Positions 25,897 to 37,122 of a stretch of DNA of 64,000 bases are shown here, piece by piece. Location: NCBI GenBank assembly GCA_013398295.1, contig VZSF01001206.1:62001-126000 (forward strand). The letters run 5' to 3'. The stretch's first letter is position 1, and every line of letters begins with the position of its first letter. The translations under genes were made by a program, and so were the position numbers. The stretch comes from Chionis minor (Eukaryota; Chordata; Aves; Charadriiformes; Chionididae). The notes under the pieces were generated by a model that saw nothing but the letters and a program-made list of their open reading frames with translations, had not been told where the DNA came from and ran no database searches.

Positions 25897-27262
25897 TGAG
25901 GTGCTCCAGCCCTCTGATCATCTTTGTGGCCCTCCTCTGGACTCACTCCAACAGGTCCGTGTCCTTCTCATGTTGGGGGTTCCAGAGCTGGACACAATAC
26001 TCCAGGTTGTTTCTCATAAGAGCAGAGTAGAGGGGGAGAACCACATCCCTTGACCTGCTGGTCAGACTTCTTTTGATGCAGCCCAGGATATGATTGACTT
26101 TTTGGGCTGCGAGCACGCATTGCCAGCTTATGTTGAGCTTCTCATCCACCAGCACCACCAAGTTCTTCTCCTCAGCCTGTATTTGTGCTTCAGATTCCTC
26201 CAACCCATGTGCAGGACCTTGTACTTGGCCTAGTTGAGCTTCATGAGGTCCGCACAGGTCCACCTCTTAAGTCTGTCAAGGTCCCTCTGGATAGCATCCC
26301 TTCCCTCCAGTGTGTTGACCCCTCCACACACTCGGTGTCATTAGCAAACTTGCTGAGGGTACACTCAATCCCACTGTCCCTGTCGCCAGCAAAGATGTTA
26401 AATAGTACTGACCCCTGAGGAACACCACTCATCCCTGCCCACCACTTGGACATCGAGCCATTGACTGCAACTCTTTGAGCGCGACCATCCAGCCAGTTCC
26501 TTATCCACCGAGTGGTCCATCCATCAAATCCGTCTCTCTCGTTTAGAGACAAGGATGTCATGTGGGACAGTGTTAAACGCTTTGCACAAGTCCAGGTAGA
26601 TGATGCCAGTTGCTTTCCCCGTATCCACCAAAACTGTAACACTGTCATAGAAGGCCACCAAATTTGCCAGATGCAACTTGCTTTTAGTGAAGCCATGTTG
26701 GTTGTCACTAATTACCTCTTCATTTTCCGTGTGCCCTAGCAGACTTTCCAGGAGGATCTGCTCCATGACCTTGCCAGGCATGGAGGTGAGACTGACCAGC
26801 CTGTAGTTCCCTGGGTCTTCTTTTTTTAACCTTTTTAAAAATGGGTGTTATGCTTCTGCATTTCCAGTCATTGTGAACTTCATTGGACTGCCACGACTTC
26901 TCAAGTATGATGGATAATGGCTTCACAACTTCATGCGCCAGTTCCCTCAGGGCCCGTGGATGAATCTCATCAAGTCCTATGGATTTGTACATCTTCAGGT
27001 TCAGACCTGTTCTTCTTCTACAGTGGGTAGTACCTCATTTTTCTAGTTCCTGCCTTTGCCTTCTGTGACTTGGGTGGTGTGGCTAGAGCACTTGCCAGTG
27101 AAGACAGAGGCAAAAAAGTTGTTGAGTACCTCAGCCTTCTCCGTGTCCCAGGTGACCAGGTCTTCTGTTTCTTTCCTGAGTGGGCACAGTTTTTCCCTGG
27201 TCTTCCTTTTATCATTGGTGTACCTGAGAAACTTTTCTTGTTGCCCTTGACATCCCTGTCCA
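25897..27262 (-). mobile_element. CR1-2: minus-strand CR1 missing its 3' end
   Basis: The plus strand begins abruptly within CR1 at GAGGTGCTCCAGCCCTCTG and runs backwards through ORF2 to the linker upstream of the reverse transcriptase (fades near 27262). It aligns closely with CR1-1 but lacks the last 400 bp or so of the element, including the octamer tail. It also has an internal deletion of about 35 bp near 26170-26200 and one of about 13 bp near 27000 relative to CR1-1. LINEs normally truncate at the 5' end, so loss of the 3' end implies a later deletion or rearrangement at about 25896. Confidence 0.92.
25943..26992 (-). pseudogene. CR1-2 ORF2 remnant (reverse transcriptase)
   Basis: Read on the minus strand, this is a broken CR1 reverse transcriptase in several frames. 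In order: IHPRALRELAHEVVKPLS near 26920; [16 protein letters not shown] near 26750; block [17 protein letters not shown] near 26560-26610, with the catalytic aspartate kept; [19 protein letters not shown] near 26480-26530; block [10 protein letters not shown] near 26410-26440; the catalytic box as SKFANDTE near 26335-26360 (FADD expected, first Asp replaced by Asn); then the C-terminal region NLVVLVDEKLNISWQCVLAA near 26110-26170 and SALMRNNLEYCVQLW near 26000. The family protein primes reverse transcription of CR1 RNA at a nick made by its endonuclease. Frameshifts and the lost Asp make this copy inactive. Confidence 0.88.
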
Positions 27263-30200
27263 ATGACAATTTCTCTGAAGCTGCATCTCTTTAGTTGATT
27301 AGTGAATCATCTGGATACCTAGCTTTGTCTGCATGACCATTTTTCAGGTAAGATAAAATGTAATTCTTAAACAGTACAGATAACCCTCTGAAATAAACCA
27401 CACAAAGTCCATTAAGCTTCCCAGAACATCCTGGTACATAATTTTTCCCACTATGACAGTACAAGACACAACAGGCAGAAAATTCTGCCTTTAAAACTTT
27501 AGGCTATGTGAGACAAAAAGATGATTTGACTGCCGACTTTACTACTGACTGGGAAATCCTATGTTTGACTGTCCCTGGCAGGTTCTATCTGATAAACAGC
27601 GAGCTAAGCATCATAAGAACTGAAGTACAAAGATCCTCTGCTGTTCTTTTCTTTCTCTATTTTTTGGAGGAGAAGCACAGAACTTCTAAGTATTTCAGTG
27701 TGTGCATACAACTGTAGGGAAATGGAGCAATGCAGGATCTCTCCAGGAGCTAACAATATTCTTTAACTAAGTACTTTTAATAATGTCCTTTTAAATTAAG
27801 AAGAGCATTATTAAATTATTATTATCATGAATGATAAAATAAAGTCATATTAAAATTTTCAAAATATTAACTGCTACACTTCAAACTGAAGAATAAAACC
27901 AAGACCCAGTAACTATAAAAACCATGTCAAAGTGGAAGAAGATGCAGATGAGTATGCTGCAAGGAAATCAGGTAATGTTGATCCTTCAGAAAGACCAAAA
28001 TTGGAACCTCCCAAAGTGGAACTATTATTCCCTGTCAGTGTGCTCTCCTAGGCAAGAATGCAGGCTAAGGTAGGTTGGTTCATTGTGTAGGCTGAACAAA
28101 GTCTGAACCCTTTGGCCATCATGAATACCTCCTCAAATCTTTCAGTTAAAAAATAACAGTAATGAACACTATTCCTAAGCCAGAAAACTGTCTCCTTTCA
28201 GTAGCCACTGCATCAAACTTACTTCCTTGATCTCTTTAATTTATTAATAACATCTTCAGATGAACTTCTTTTTATTTTCTTTCCATGTTCCATTTTAACT
28301 AATTTCCTGAAAATAGTAATTTGCTCTTAATTTTTTAATTGCTTGCTCATACTGTTTCCTCAGATTAGTACAATGTATTCAGAACTGATTTATTTCATTT
28401 TCATCAGATGAGAACAGATGAAATAAGGGCAAAGATAATTTGAAAGCTTTGGCTCGGCTTGCAGGTTAAAACTTCTATCATTAAAAGGGTTACTTTGTAT
28501 GCCATTAAATGTAAGAGTAATAATCATACCAAATAATTTCAAGTTAGCTGTTTCACTCTCCTGACAGGAGAGTCTCCTTTAAACATTTGTATTAAAAAAC
28601 GACATTTTTGCAATTAAAATCTATTTGTGAGAACAAACTAGGTAATTCACATACACATGACATAATTTGCTTCCTTTATATATAGTATGCTGTGTACTGT
28701 TGTTTCGTAGTGAGCAGCCTCTTCTGAAAATCAAGCCACTGGGTAGCTCTCCCAGCATTCCTTGGGAAATTTTAGGGACAATTAAACATGTGGCAGGTTT
28801 TGATCCTGGGAGAGAATTAATTGTCTCTTTTCTTACTGCACTGACATCTGCAAAATTATCTTGGGGAGGCATAAAATTAAAACACAAATTTCAATATACT
28901 CGTGTAATGTTGATGACTTATAGGTTATGGATCAAAAGACAACACAGTCACCATTGATTAGAAAAATTAGAATACTCACCCCTGCATAGGTTTTGGTCTT
29001 CTATTAAATTTATTGTTACATTTCTTCAGATTATTCTATACTGCCAATTATTATTTTTTAATAACAGCAGAATAAACACCTCAAGCTTAAAAGCAAGAAC
29101 AGTTTGTGGGTTGGGACCTGGTTTTGTTACATAGTTACACCTTTCCTGGATGGTGTGTGCCATCCTTGTTATATTTAGTTTAGATAAGTGTTGGAAGAAA
29201 TACCGAACCAGTAGACTTTCCTGAAAAACTTCTGGCAGAAACACTTTTTTTAGATGAGGTCCATAAATATCTGCCTTCTCCAGGAAGAATTAGTGTAAAA
29301 ATTGTTTTCAAAGGCTAAATTTGTATCTACACTAGCAAATAATGTGGCCTAGTAGTAAGAGCAGACACAGAAAACGAAACAGTTTGTATTGAGAATGGAA
29401 TGATTTTTATATAACTTTTAGGGAGGAAGGTATAACTTTGAGAAGGCTCTAGTTTTGTCCAACAAACCATTCTGGATTTGAATTCATTTGGTACATTCCT
29501 GACTGGCATTTTTTCATTCTATTTTATTGACAAGAAATCCAGGTCCTGCTCCACAAGTCTGTTCCATGATGTGAACCAAAGCCAGGTAATCAGGGGCAGT
29601 TGGGAGATAAGCTTCAAAAATGCCAATACAAACTACTAATGTAAACATTAAAAAGGGAGCTCATCTATGGCTCTGCAATATATATCTTTTGTAAGTGTTA
29701 CGGCACCTACGCACTTCAGGCAGGGACCAGACTACACAATTGTGTGTTGCATTAAAAAGCAAAGAGGGGATAGTAATTGAGTCATGATTCTCTGTTCTTC
29801 AGGTGAAATCTGTACCAAAGAAATCTATCAGAATAAAATTGCTGAGTAAGGTAGGCAATAATATTACACCTAAGCACAGTTTTTAAAGAGCCGGTAAGTG
29901 TACAAAACTCAATAATAATGTATGCATGTGTGAGTGTGGGTTTACCTACAGATATATCTAATGTAAATGTAAACCTGAATAAATACAAAATGTCCACAGA
30001 CTACACATTCACTCATTTGTCATACAGATTATAAGAAAATCCACAATAAGGATGTTCTTTACTAGTGTTTTCGTACATGTTTGCAACCTGTTCTGAAGCA
30101 TTGGCTTAAAGAATTTTTAGGAAAACAGTCCAATTTGCATGAATTCAAATTTTGATAGACTTTGGCTTCAGAAGTTATTTTTGCTCCTTTGGATTTGTGA

Positions 30201-31979
30201 AGTAGCATAGAACTCTTGAGCATGCTCCAGTTAAATAAACTTCTTATTTCCATTATGCTGCTAAAGATTTTTCTAGATAGCATCTTTAGATGGTGGAGAG
30301 AAGAGGTATGACAGATAAGTTCATAATCTTGGTAGACTTGATAGAAAGAATCTTTACTGAAGAATTTCACTCAACTATATTCATCTGCTCTTCTTCATCA
30401 TGTTTCTGCATAAAACAAGTTAAATCAACAGTCATCCTGCATCTGGTTAGAGATATGATTACCTCCATTGCATTCTACAAATGAAAGGGGACTTGGTACA
30501 AAGAGAGCTACAGGCTACTGGCTGATAGAAATGACACACTAAATGATGTGCCAAGCAGATTAAATAAATCCTTCTTCAAATAGAATCAGTTAGACAAAAA
30601 AGTGACAGATGTATATTTTCTGCTGGGATTTATACAACCATCTGGCCTTGTAATTTCCAGATGGAAGTTTCACATTCAGTTCTCACACTGAGATTCTAAG
30701 GTATTTGAAAGACTCCTTTTTTCCTTTTTTTCAAGTATGTGTGGGATAGATGAAGTGCTCTCAGCACTTACCATTGTTGCTGACTAAGGAAAATTGAATT
30801 TTTACATAGTACGAGATCTATTAGATTGCCAAATATTCCTTTAATAAATTCATTCTATTAAAAGTTGCTGCATGATTAATGAAAATAGTATCTTCAAAGA
30901 CATTTTCAGAAAGTCAGAATTCCACAGCTCATAGCAAACTTTAATGAGATAATTAAGCCATAAAATTGTTTTCAGTCTTGCATTTGAGTTTAGTTGCTAT
31001 ATTTAACTTTAATGCCATAAGGTAGTCTCTCAAACTTGTCTTTTTACTGCTTCAGAACAATTGTTACCAACTAATGTTGTAAACAGAACAAGGACAAATA
31101 TACCAGGACTAAGGACACTGAAAATCCAAGGTAGGGATGACGGAGGCACAAATGGAGATAGATGACACCAAGCTAACCAGGCAAAATAATACTTAGATAT
31201 GTTAATAAAAGAAAGGTTAAAACTCTGGGAATTACATGCAGTCTAAACTCAAATACCTCACAAATGTGATTATAGCTAAATAATCCTATGCACATGTGCA
31301 ACTAGAGGGTGATACCATGGAAATCTCTAAGGAATTCACAGACATATGTTATTACCTGTATAAAACCCTTACAGTACAACTTCAGGAACGGATGGAGCAT
31401 TTTTGAAATGTTTTCTATGATTTCCACCAAGGAAGCTTGCACACACACATTCATTTCAGATTAGGTCTTAGATCCAGAAGTTTCACAGTTATTACATCTC
31501 AGATTTTGGGATCTGTTTGTCATAGTGAGGACAAAAAGAACTCTCACATAGAGAAGAAAGACATACATGAGACATACATCACTTTACTTTTTTTCTCCTA
31601 CTTCTGTATAATCCCAGATGGACCTTTTGAATCTATTTTAATAGAAGCATAAACGTCTCCTTTCAACAACTCACTAGCACAAAAGATGCCTCTTTGACTC
31701 TAAAATAGTCTAATTTTCTATTTTATACTTCTACCACCCTCCAAACTCTCTCTGGGAAGCTTTGCTCATGTGTCTTGCTTCAGATACTTCCAGCTACTCT
31801 CACTGGTTCATATGAATTTCCTGCTGGGACACCCTGAAGATATCTTTCAAATTTATACTCATGTCAAGGTGACATTTTTTCATATTCTAAACCACCTACA
31901 GAAAAATCTAGTAGATCTTTTTACCCTTCTTCTTATGGTCAGAAAATAAACTCTGCTTCTTACATAACATTGGATGGTT
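27263..31979. other. Unrecognised AT-rich DNA, no supported gene
   Basis: No CR1 or LTR signature and no domain-bearing frame. Open frames of 70-102 codons (for example 28667-28957 plus, 30062-30370 minus) have no recognisable features. A short perfect palindrome CTCTCCTG-A-CAGGAGAG lies at 28556-28572. Confidence 0.55.
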
Positions 31980-32480
31980 TCGGACTTGATAGGCTGCACA
32001 ACAGTGTGCAATAAATCAGGGATTTATTAATATAAACAGGGAAACGAGGTGCACAGCAGCTTGGATACAGCTAGGATCAAGGGGGATCATTTAAGAATGG
32101 GTCTGAACTAACTCAGACTCCTAAACCATACACAAGTGAGGTGGGAATTATTTTTTTTTCAGTATACTCTGGGCCAGCCCACAGCCACAGCTGCCTCAGA
32201 GAAGCTCTCCTGTTTCAGAATTTATGCATCTTTTTCCAAAAAGCTGCAATGCCTAGGAACAGCTCCACCGGTATGGGATCACAGAAATCAGGAACAGACT
32301 TACCTATTTGAGTTTTCTGCCCTCTCAGCCTTACTCCAGCTATTGGTTGGCTGGCTGTTCAAACCAGTGACTCCCTTGTAAAGGAAACAGGAATGTGGGG
32401 ACATATGGAAGGCTTTGACAACATCACAACTCTTCCGCCTGCAGAAGAGGAGCGTGGTACTTAACACACTGTTCACTTGC
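31980..32480 (-). mobile_element. Possible degraded LTR of an endogenous retrovirus
   Basis: The block is less AT-rich than its surroundings. It contains an AATAAATC...GATTTATT palindromic pair near 32010-32030, then an AATATAAACAGGG word like that found in other avian LTRs near the polyadenylation site, and a CTATTGGTTGG (inverted CCAAT box) near 32339-32349. The layout resembles an inverted avian LTR, but I found no TG/CA boundary or target duplication and the family is not identified. Ends are approximate. Confidence 0.35.
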
Positions 32481-35315
32481 AAAATTCCATCCTAACTTAA
32501 TGAGCCATGGAAGACGCACAGCTTTCTTCAGTTACTATGGTTTAGAGGAGAGCATGTGGTTCACAAGAAAGTCTTTTCCTCTTATCTCTTCAAGCTGCAA
32601 AAGTTAAAGTACAACATACTTGATACTTCCCTTTGCCTTTCAACTTATGCTTGAGCTTCAGAACTATTTCCCCTTTTCTTGTCCCTTCTATAGAGCATTG
32701 TTTGGGCCACAGTTCCCTGTGAACCTTTGCAATCTGTATAAAGTAAGTATTTACTATGTCAATTATTATGTTTACGGAGCAGCTTCATATTCAGGGTAAT
32801 GACCTATAACTCAAAAACAGCTTGACTAGTTTTCTTCTTACTTGCAGAAAAACACTATTGGGAGTTATCCCACAAAAAAATAATTACTAGGTAATTACAC
32901 AATATTCAAACATTGAGAATCCACCCTAGGTCACATAGTTTCAAAATCTGTGGCCCTGAGGTAGAGTAAAACTCATTTGTAGTCCTAAAGTACCTGCAGA
33001 CATTGTACCCTTTCTAAACTGCCACCAGAGGGCAAATTACTCATTGAATATTATACAGACTATAATCATCACAGTTGCAAACAACAGTAATTATTAACTC
33101 TGGTAGTCCTCTTCAGTTGCAGTTAATGTTTAAAGAAATTAAACTAGGTCAATAGTTTGAAGCTGCCAGTAGGAAATAAACACTGAAAGTAAGTTCAAAG
33201 TAGGATATTTACTTTAGTGGAGAAACTTTAGCCACTTTCTCTGTTGGCAAAAAATATATGTATTTTTTTTCCGAGGCTTTTTGGTTTTTACGATATTGCT
33301 GAACGTGACATAAATGTTCAACACAAGTTTTTTTAACAGGGCACTTGACCAAGAAACCGCAGCATTTTGGAACTAAAATTACTTATTCAAAACTTAGTTC
33401 ACCCCTCTTTACTATATATCCTGTTACAATATGGGAAAATCTGTTAAATAACAATTCCAACTTTTTAAAAAATACTTAGTTTGGAATTGGACATTCCAAC
33501 TGCTCCTTCTCTTCCAGAGTATTTCAGATCTTTGCAGTAATCTTGCCAAATTTTTAAATCTATCTTTGAAAGGCTGCTGTAGCTGATATGTTCCTGAAGA
33601 CGGTTTGTTTTTAAGAGGACATTAAGCTGGACGTGCTTGATGTTGTCACCATTACCACAGGGCACATGAGCCAAAGATAGTAAATTATAGCATAGTGAAT
33701 ACTCCAGCATTGTCATACAAAAATCTACTTAGCAGGCAATATATAAATAAACAAATATACCCCCCAAAATATAATATTTTATGTATAGCCTGAGTATTAT
33801 ATATACATTATGTGTATAAAATATAGCCTGAGTATTAAACATCATGTTGAATGCTGATAATAAGGCAAAAGATAAAAGCAGACAGAGAATGTATATGTGG
33901 GAAAGAGTATTATTTGTTTCCATGTCAAATATTTTTGATTACTTTCACTTATTTGTTAAATTTAATTCTCAGATTTTATGATATTCCACAGTTGTTTTGG
34001 ATATGATTTGGCCTTTCCTTCTGTTTAAACACATTTTCAAGCTCCAGTTATTACATCTTATTTATCATTAAATTAATTTCAAATAGTTCATTACTTGTAT
34101 AATTTTGATTTTTAGTAATTAAAACTATCAGCAGGCAGAAATCTAAAATCAAAATAAGCAACTGGAAATTTGTTTAAAGGAAACCTACCTTGATTATTTG
34201 CATTACAGTATACCATGCCTTCTCTCTATCAGGTTTTGCTTTGTATTTTCAGAACCGACTTGTGGAAAGAAGACACCAAAAGTTTTAAATTTTTATTTGT
34301 TGCTTATAAAAGGCTTTTAAAATTAATTTCTTCACAAATTACTGGTCATAGCAATTTGATAGCAGCACATAGCATCTCTCAAGGCCTTTTAGAGTACAAT
34401 TTTTTCATGATAGTGACAGTATATTCTCATTAGAAATCACCACATTCAGTTTTAATAAGGTTAGCTCAAAATAAATAAATAGTATCAAAGGAGAAGAGGC
34501 TACAGGCCTTCTTTTTCATGTGTCAGGGTCCACTAAATCATCCTTAATTTTAGGTTAAAATTATCCTTTTTTTTTTTCCTCCTTTATGTCACATATTATG
34601 GCATAATAAGAAGGCATGGGAAGATGAAAGGATACGTTCATCATTTAAACTGGAGTTTACTACTGAATTTTAGAATCTTTTATATAAGGTATCATTATTG
34701 TACCCTGTTTGCCCCTGTTTCAGAAATTTTTAAGATTGAGTCTGATTAGCTCAGCAGGAAAATCACCCTGAAGTGAGACATTAAAATAATCACTTATATT
34801 CAGCTATATTTCTCTCTCGCTGCAGCGAGAACACTTGTCCTCACCTCTAGGTTTGTTTGCAGTCCAGCTTAATCATCAGTTCACGAAGAAGGAATGATTC
34901 CTTCATATAGTCGTAGTGAATTTACCAGGATACTTGGAAAGAGGCTCGTATTTTCTTATCAAGATTTTGGGTGTGCAGCTTTTACCTTGAAGGTTTTCTG
35001 GGTTCGAAGAAGCATAACCAGAAATTTAACACTGCGAAGCAATATGGAAACATGCATAAGATCAAAACTGGTTCTTGTGGTGACTGTTGCTGTGAGATGA
35101 CAGATGCAGAAACCTGGGTTTTATGTTTTGAAGAAAGAAAATCAAAAAACCCTGAATACAGCTAATGACCATAGCACGCACTGACTAAAGAATTCTGAAA
35201 AATTCTCCAATGTAGAAAAGAAGACAGAGTATTTCAAATACAATTCGAGACCTGGAGATTAAGTTAAAGACAGCTAAGGGGTTTTATGTACTGATTGGTG
35301 GAAAGAGGCCATTTA
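32481..35315. other. Unrecognised AT-rich DNA, no supported gene
   Basis: No recognisable repeat family or gene. Contains a 16-bp direct repeat (33784-33799 and 33822-33837). Open frames at 34894-35100 and 34971-35165 overlap in different frames and show no known domain. Confidence 0.55.
33784..33837 (+). repeat. 16-bp direct repeat, period 38
   Basis: TATAGCCTGAGTATTA occurs at 33784-33799 and 33822-33837, separated by AT-rich sequence. Probably a small local duplication. Confidence 0.85.
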
Positions 35316-35320
35316 ATCAT
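35316..35320. repeat. Left target duplication of LTR-A (ATCAT)
   Basis: ATCAT immediately precedes the TG-start of the solo LTR; an identical copy follows it at 35924-35928. Confidence 0.8.
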
Positions 35321-35923
35321 TGTTGTGGTTTACCCCAGCTGGCAGCTAAGCACCACACAGCTGTTTGCTCACTCCCCGCCCCCCTAACCCCCCCAGTAGG
35401 ATGGGGAAGAGAATGGAAAGGGTAAAAGTGAGACAATTTGTGGGTTGAGATAAAGACAGGTAAAGAAAAAGCCACACACACCAGCAAAGTAAAGCAAGGA
35501 ATTTTTTCACTGCTTCCCATCTGAAGGCAGATGTTCAGCCATCTCCAGGAAAGCAGGGCTCCATCACATGTAACAGTTACTTGGGAAGGCAAACAGCATC
35601 ACTCTGAACAACCCTCCCTCCTCCCCTTCCTTCTTATTCCCCCAGATTCATATACTGAGCATGATGTCATATGGCATGGAATATCCCTTTGATCAGTTGT
35701 GGTCGTCTGTCCTGGCTATGTTCTCTCCCAGGTTCTTGTGCAGCCCCAGCTGGTGGGGCGGTGTGAGAAGCAGAAAAGACCTTGGCACTGTGTAGGCACT
35801 GCTCGGCAATAACAAAAACATCCCTGTATCATCAACACATCTGTCTTCAGCACATATCCAAAACATAGCCCTATACTCATTAATATAAAGAAAATTAACT
35901 GTATCCCAGCCAAACCCAGCACA
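35321..35923 (-). mobile_element. LTR-A: solo LTR of an avian endogenous retrovirus
   Basis: A 603-bp block bounded on the plus strand by TGTTGTGG and CAGCACA, so it has TG...CA ends, and flanked by the exact 5-bp repeat ATCAT. Homology to LTR-B and to the 3' part of LTR-C fixes the sense as minus. In sense order there is a TGTGCTGGGTTTGG start, a TATATGAA (TATA-box-like) at 35647-35654, a GATGGAGCCC block, a TATCTCAACCCACA segment after the expected polyadenylation site, and an end in GGTAAACCACAACA. It shares a 38-nt identical run with LTR-B (35535-35572 versus 54834-54871). With target copies directly on both sides, there is no internal region left: this is a solo LTR formed by recombination between two LTRs. 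A 5-bp duplication is typical of class III (ERVL-like) elements, but the class is an inference. Confidence 0.9.
35647..35654 (-). promoter_or_regulatory. TATA-box-like element of LTR-A
   Basis: On the minus strand, TATATGAA follows GTCATATG...CATGCTCAG. LTR-B has intact TATATAAA at the same place. Relic U3 promoter with a substitution; activity unknown. Confidence 0.55.
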
Positions 35924-35928
35924 ATCAT
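35924..35928. repeat. Right target duplication of LTR-A (ATCAT)
   Basis: Exact copy of 35316-35320, directly after the CA end of the LTR. Confidence 0.8.
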
Positions 35929-37093
35929 CCAGTGCAGAGCTGCTAAACGCTTTCCCTTTGAAGTCATAAGATGAAAAAGATTGATAAATGCCATCAGTTA
36001 AAGTCACATTTCAGTCTTGTGTTAAGACTGCCTCTCCGCTTCACTGGCCTGTCCTTCTCTCTCTATGCTTTGGTTGGTACAACAGTAAAGCATAAACCCC
36101 AACAATATTTTTAATTCACATTTAGCTAATTCTGACAATTCAGCCAGTGGCAATTGAGTATAAGGAGTACCGCAAGAATGTAAATTGTTTAAAATTATAA
36201 TTTTCCCCAATTTATCTCTCAATCTAGTGGTAAAATTCCTTAACCATGGTCATAATTGAATCATTAAAGTTATTAGACATTATACTAAATCTGAATTATA
36301 AACTATGAGTATTATAAAATTAGCATTCCTTAGACAAAACTACAGTATCATAAACTTGATTACTGGTCTGCATCCTTGAGATGCTAAAACTTAATTACAG
36401 AAAGATGATAGAAATGGTCCCAGTCTTCTACCAGCAGTTCTGTCTGCAGCCATAATTACAAGCCACAAGTTGATGCTCAGAGATGTGCCACAGTCTACAA
36501 AAATACATGTAAACCATGGCAGAAGCTCCAAAGTTCACTGATATTTTTGAAAGTTATTTTCTAATTTCTTGAAACGAAAACATTTTAATGGGTACAATTT
36601 CATGGATGCTAACACTCTGTGAATATAAAGCTACAGCACTTGTTCATGAACAAATACATTTTACATGTCTTATACCTTTGGAAATCTTCGTGATGTCCTA
36701 ATAGTAGCATTAAAAATGAATGCTAATATCCTCAGAAGGCAGCTACTAAAATATAGGAGATATGCATAGGAAAAATATTAGGGATTGAATTGATATATTT
36801 CGTGTCTAGCACTAGGTTCCTCTTTAAACAACTAGTATAATAATTAGGTTAATAGATGCTTTAAAAACACTAAAACGACATATTCTTAGCAAGGAAAAAT
36901 TCATTTCATAACATTAGATATGTTGTTTGACCAAGAGTACCCATTATCTCCAGACACAAGCAGTGTTTCCCTTCTTTAAAAAAACAAAAACAAAAAAACA
37001 ACCAAAAAACAACCAAACATTGAGGGGGAAGAGAAAAGAGCTAAAGAATAAAAAAATAACATTCTCAAACCCAAATTTCATGAAACGGATTGA

Positions 37094-37122
37094 TTTTAAA
37101 TTGATTTAAAATCAATTTAAAA
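37094..37122. repeat. Perfect 12-bp AT-rich inverted repeat
   Basis: TTTTAAATTGAT (37094-37105), loop TTAAA, then ATCAATTTAAAA (37111-37122). A third partial copy, AAATTGATAT, follows at about 37130. Could extrude as a cruciform; nothing links it to a gene. Confidence 0.85.

Noticed and set aside
26241..26708. 155-codon minus-strand frame as a gene
   Set aside because: It is one frame through the broken reverse transcriptase of CR1-2 (contains SGVPQGSVL and FANDT).
28556..28572. CTCTCCTG-A-CAGGAGAG palindrome as a regulatory site
   Set aside because: Short, isolated and without a gene or promoter nearby; expected by chance in 64 kb.
35321..36240. A full provirus with envelope region beside LTR-A
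   Set aside because: The ATCAT target copies lie directly on both sides of the LTR, so the flanking frames should be host DNA; no retroviral motif is recognisable in them.
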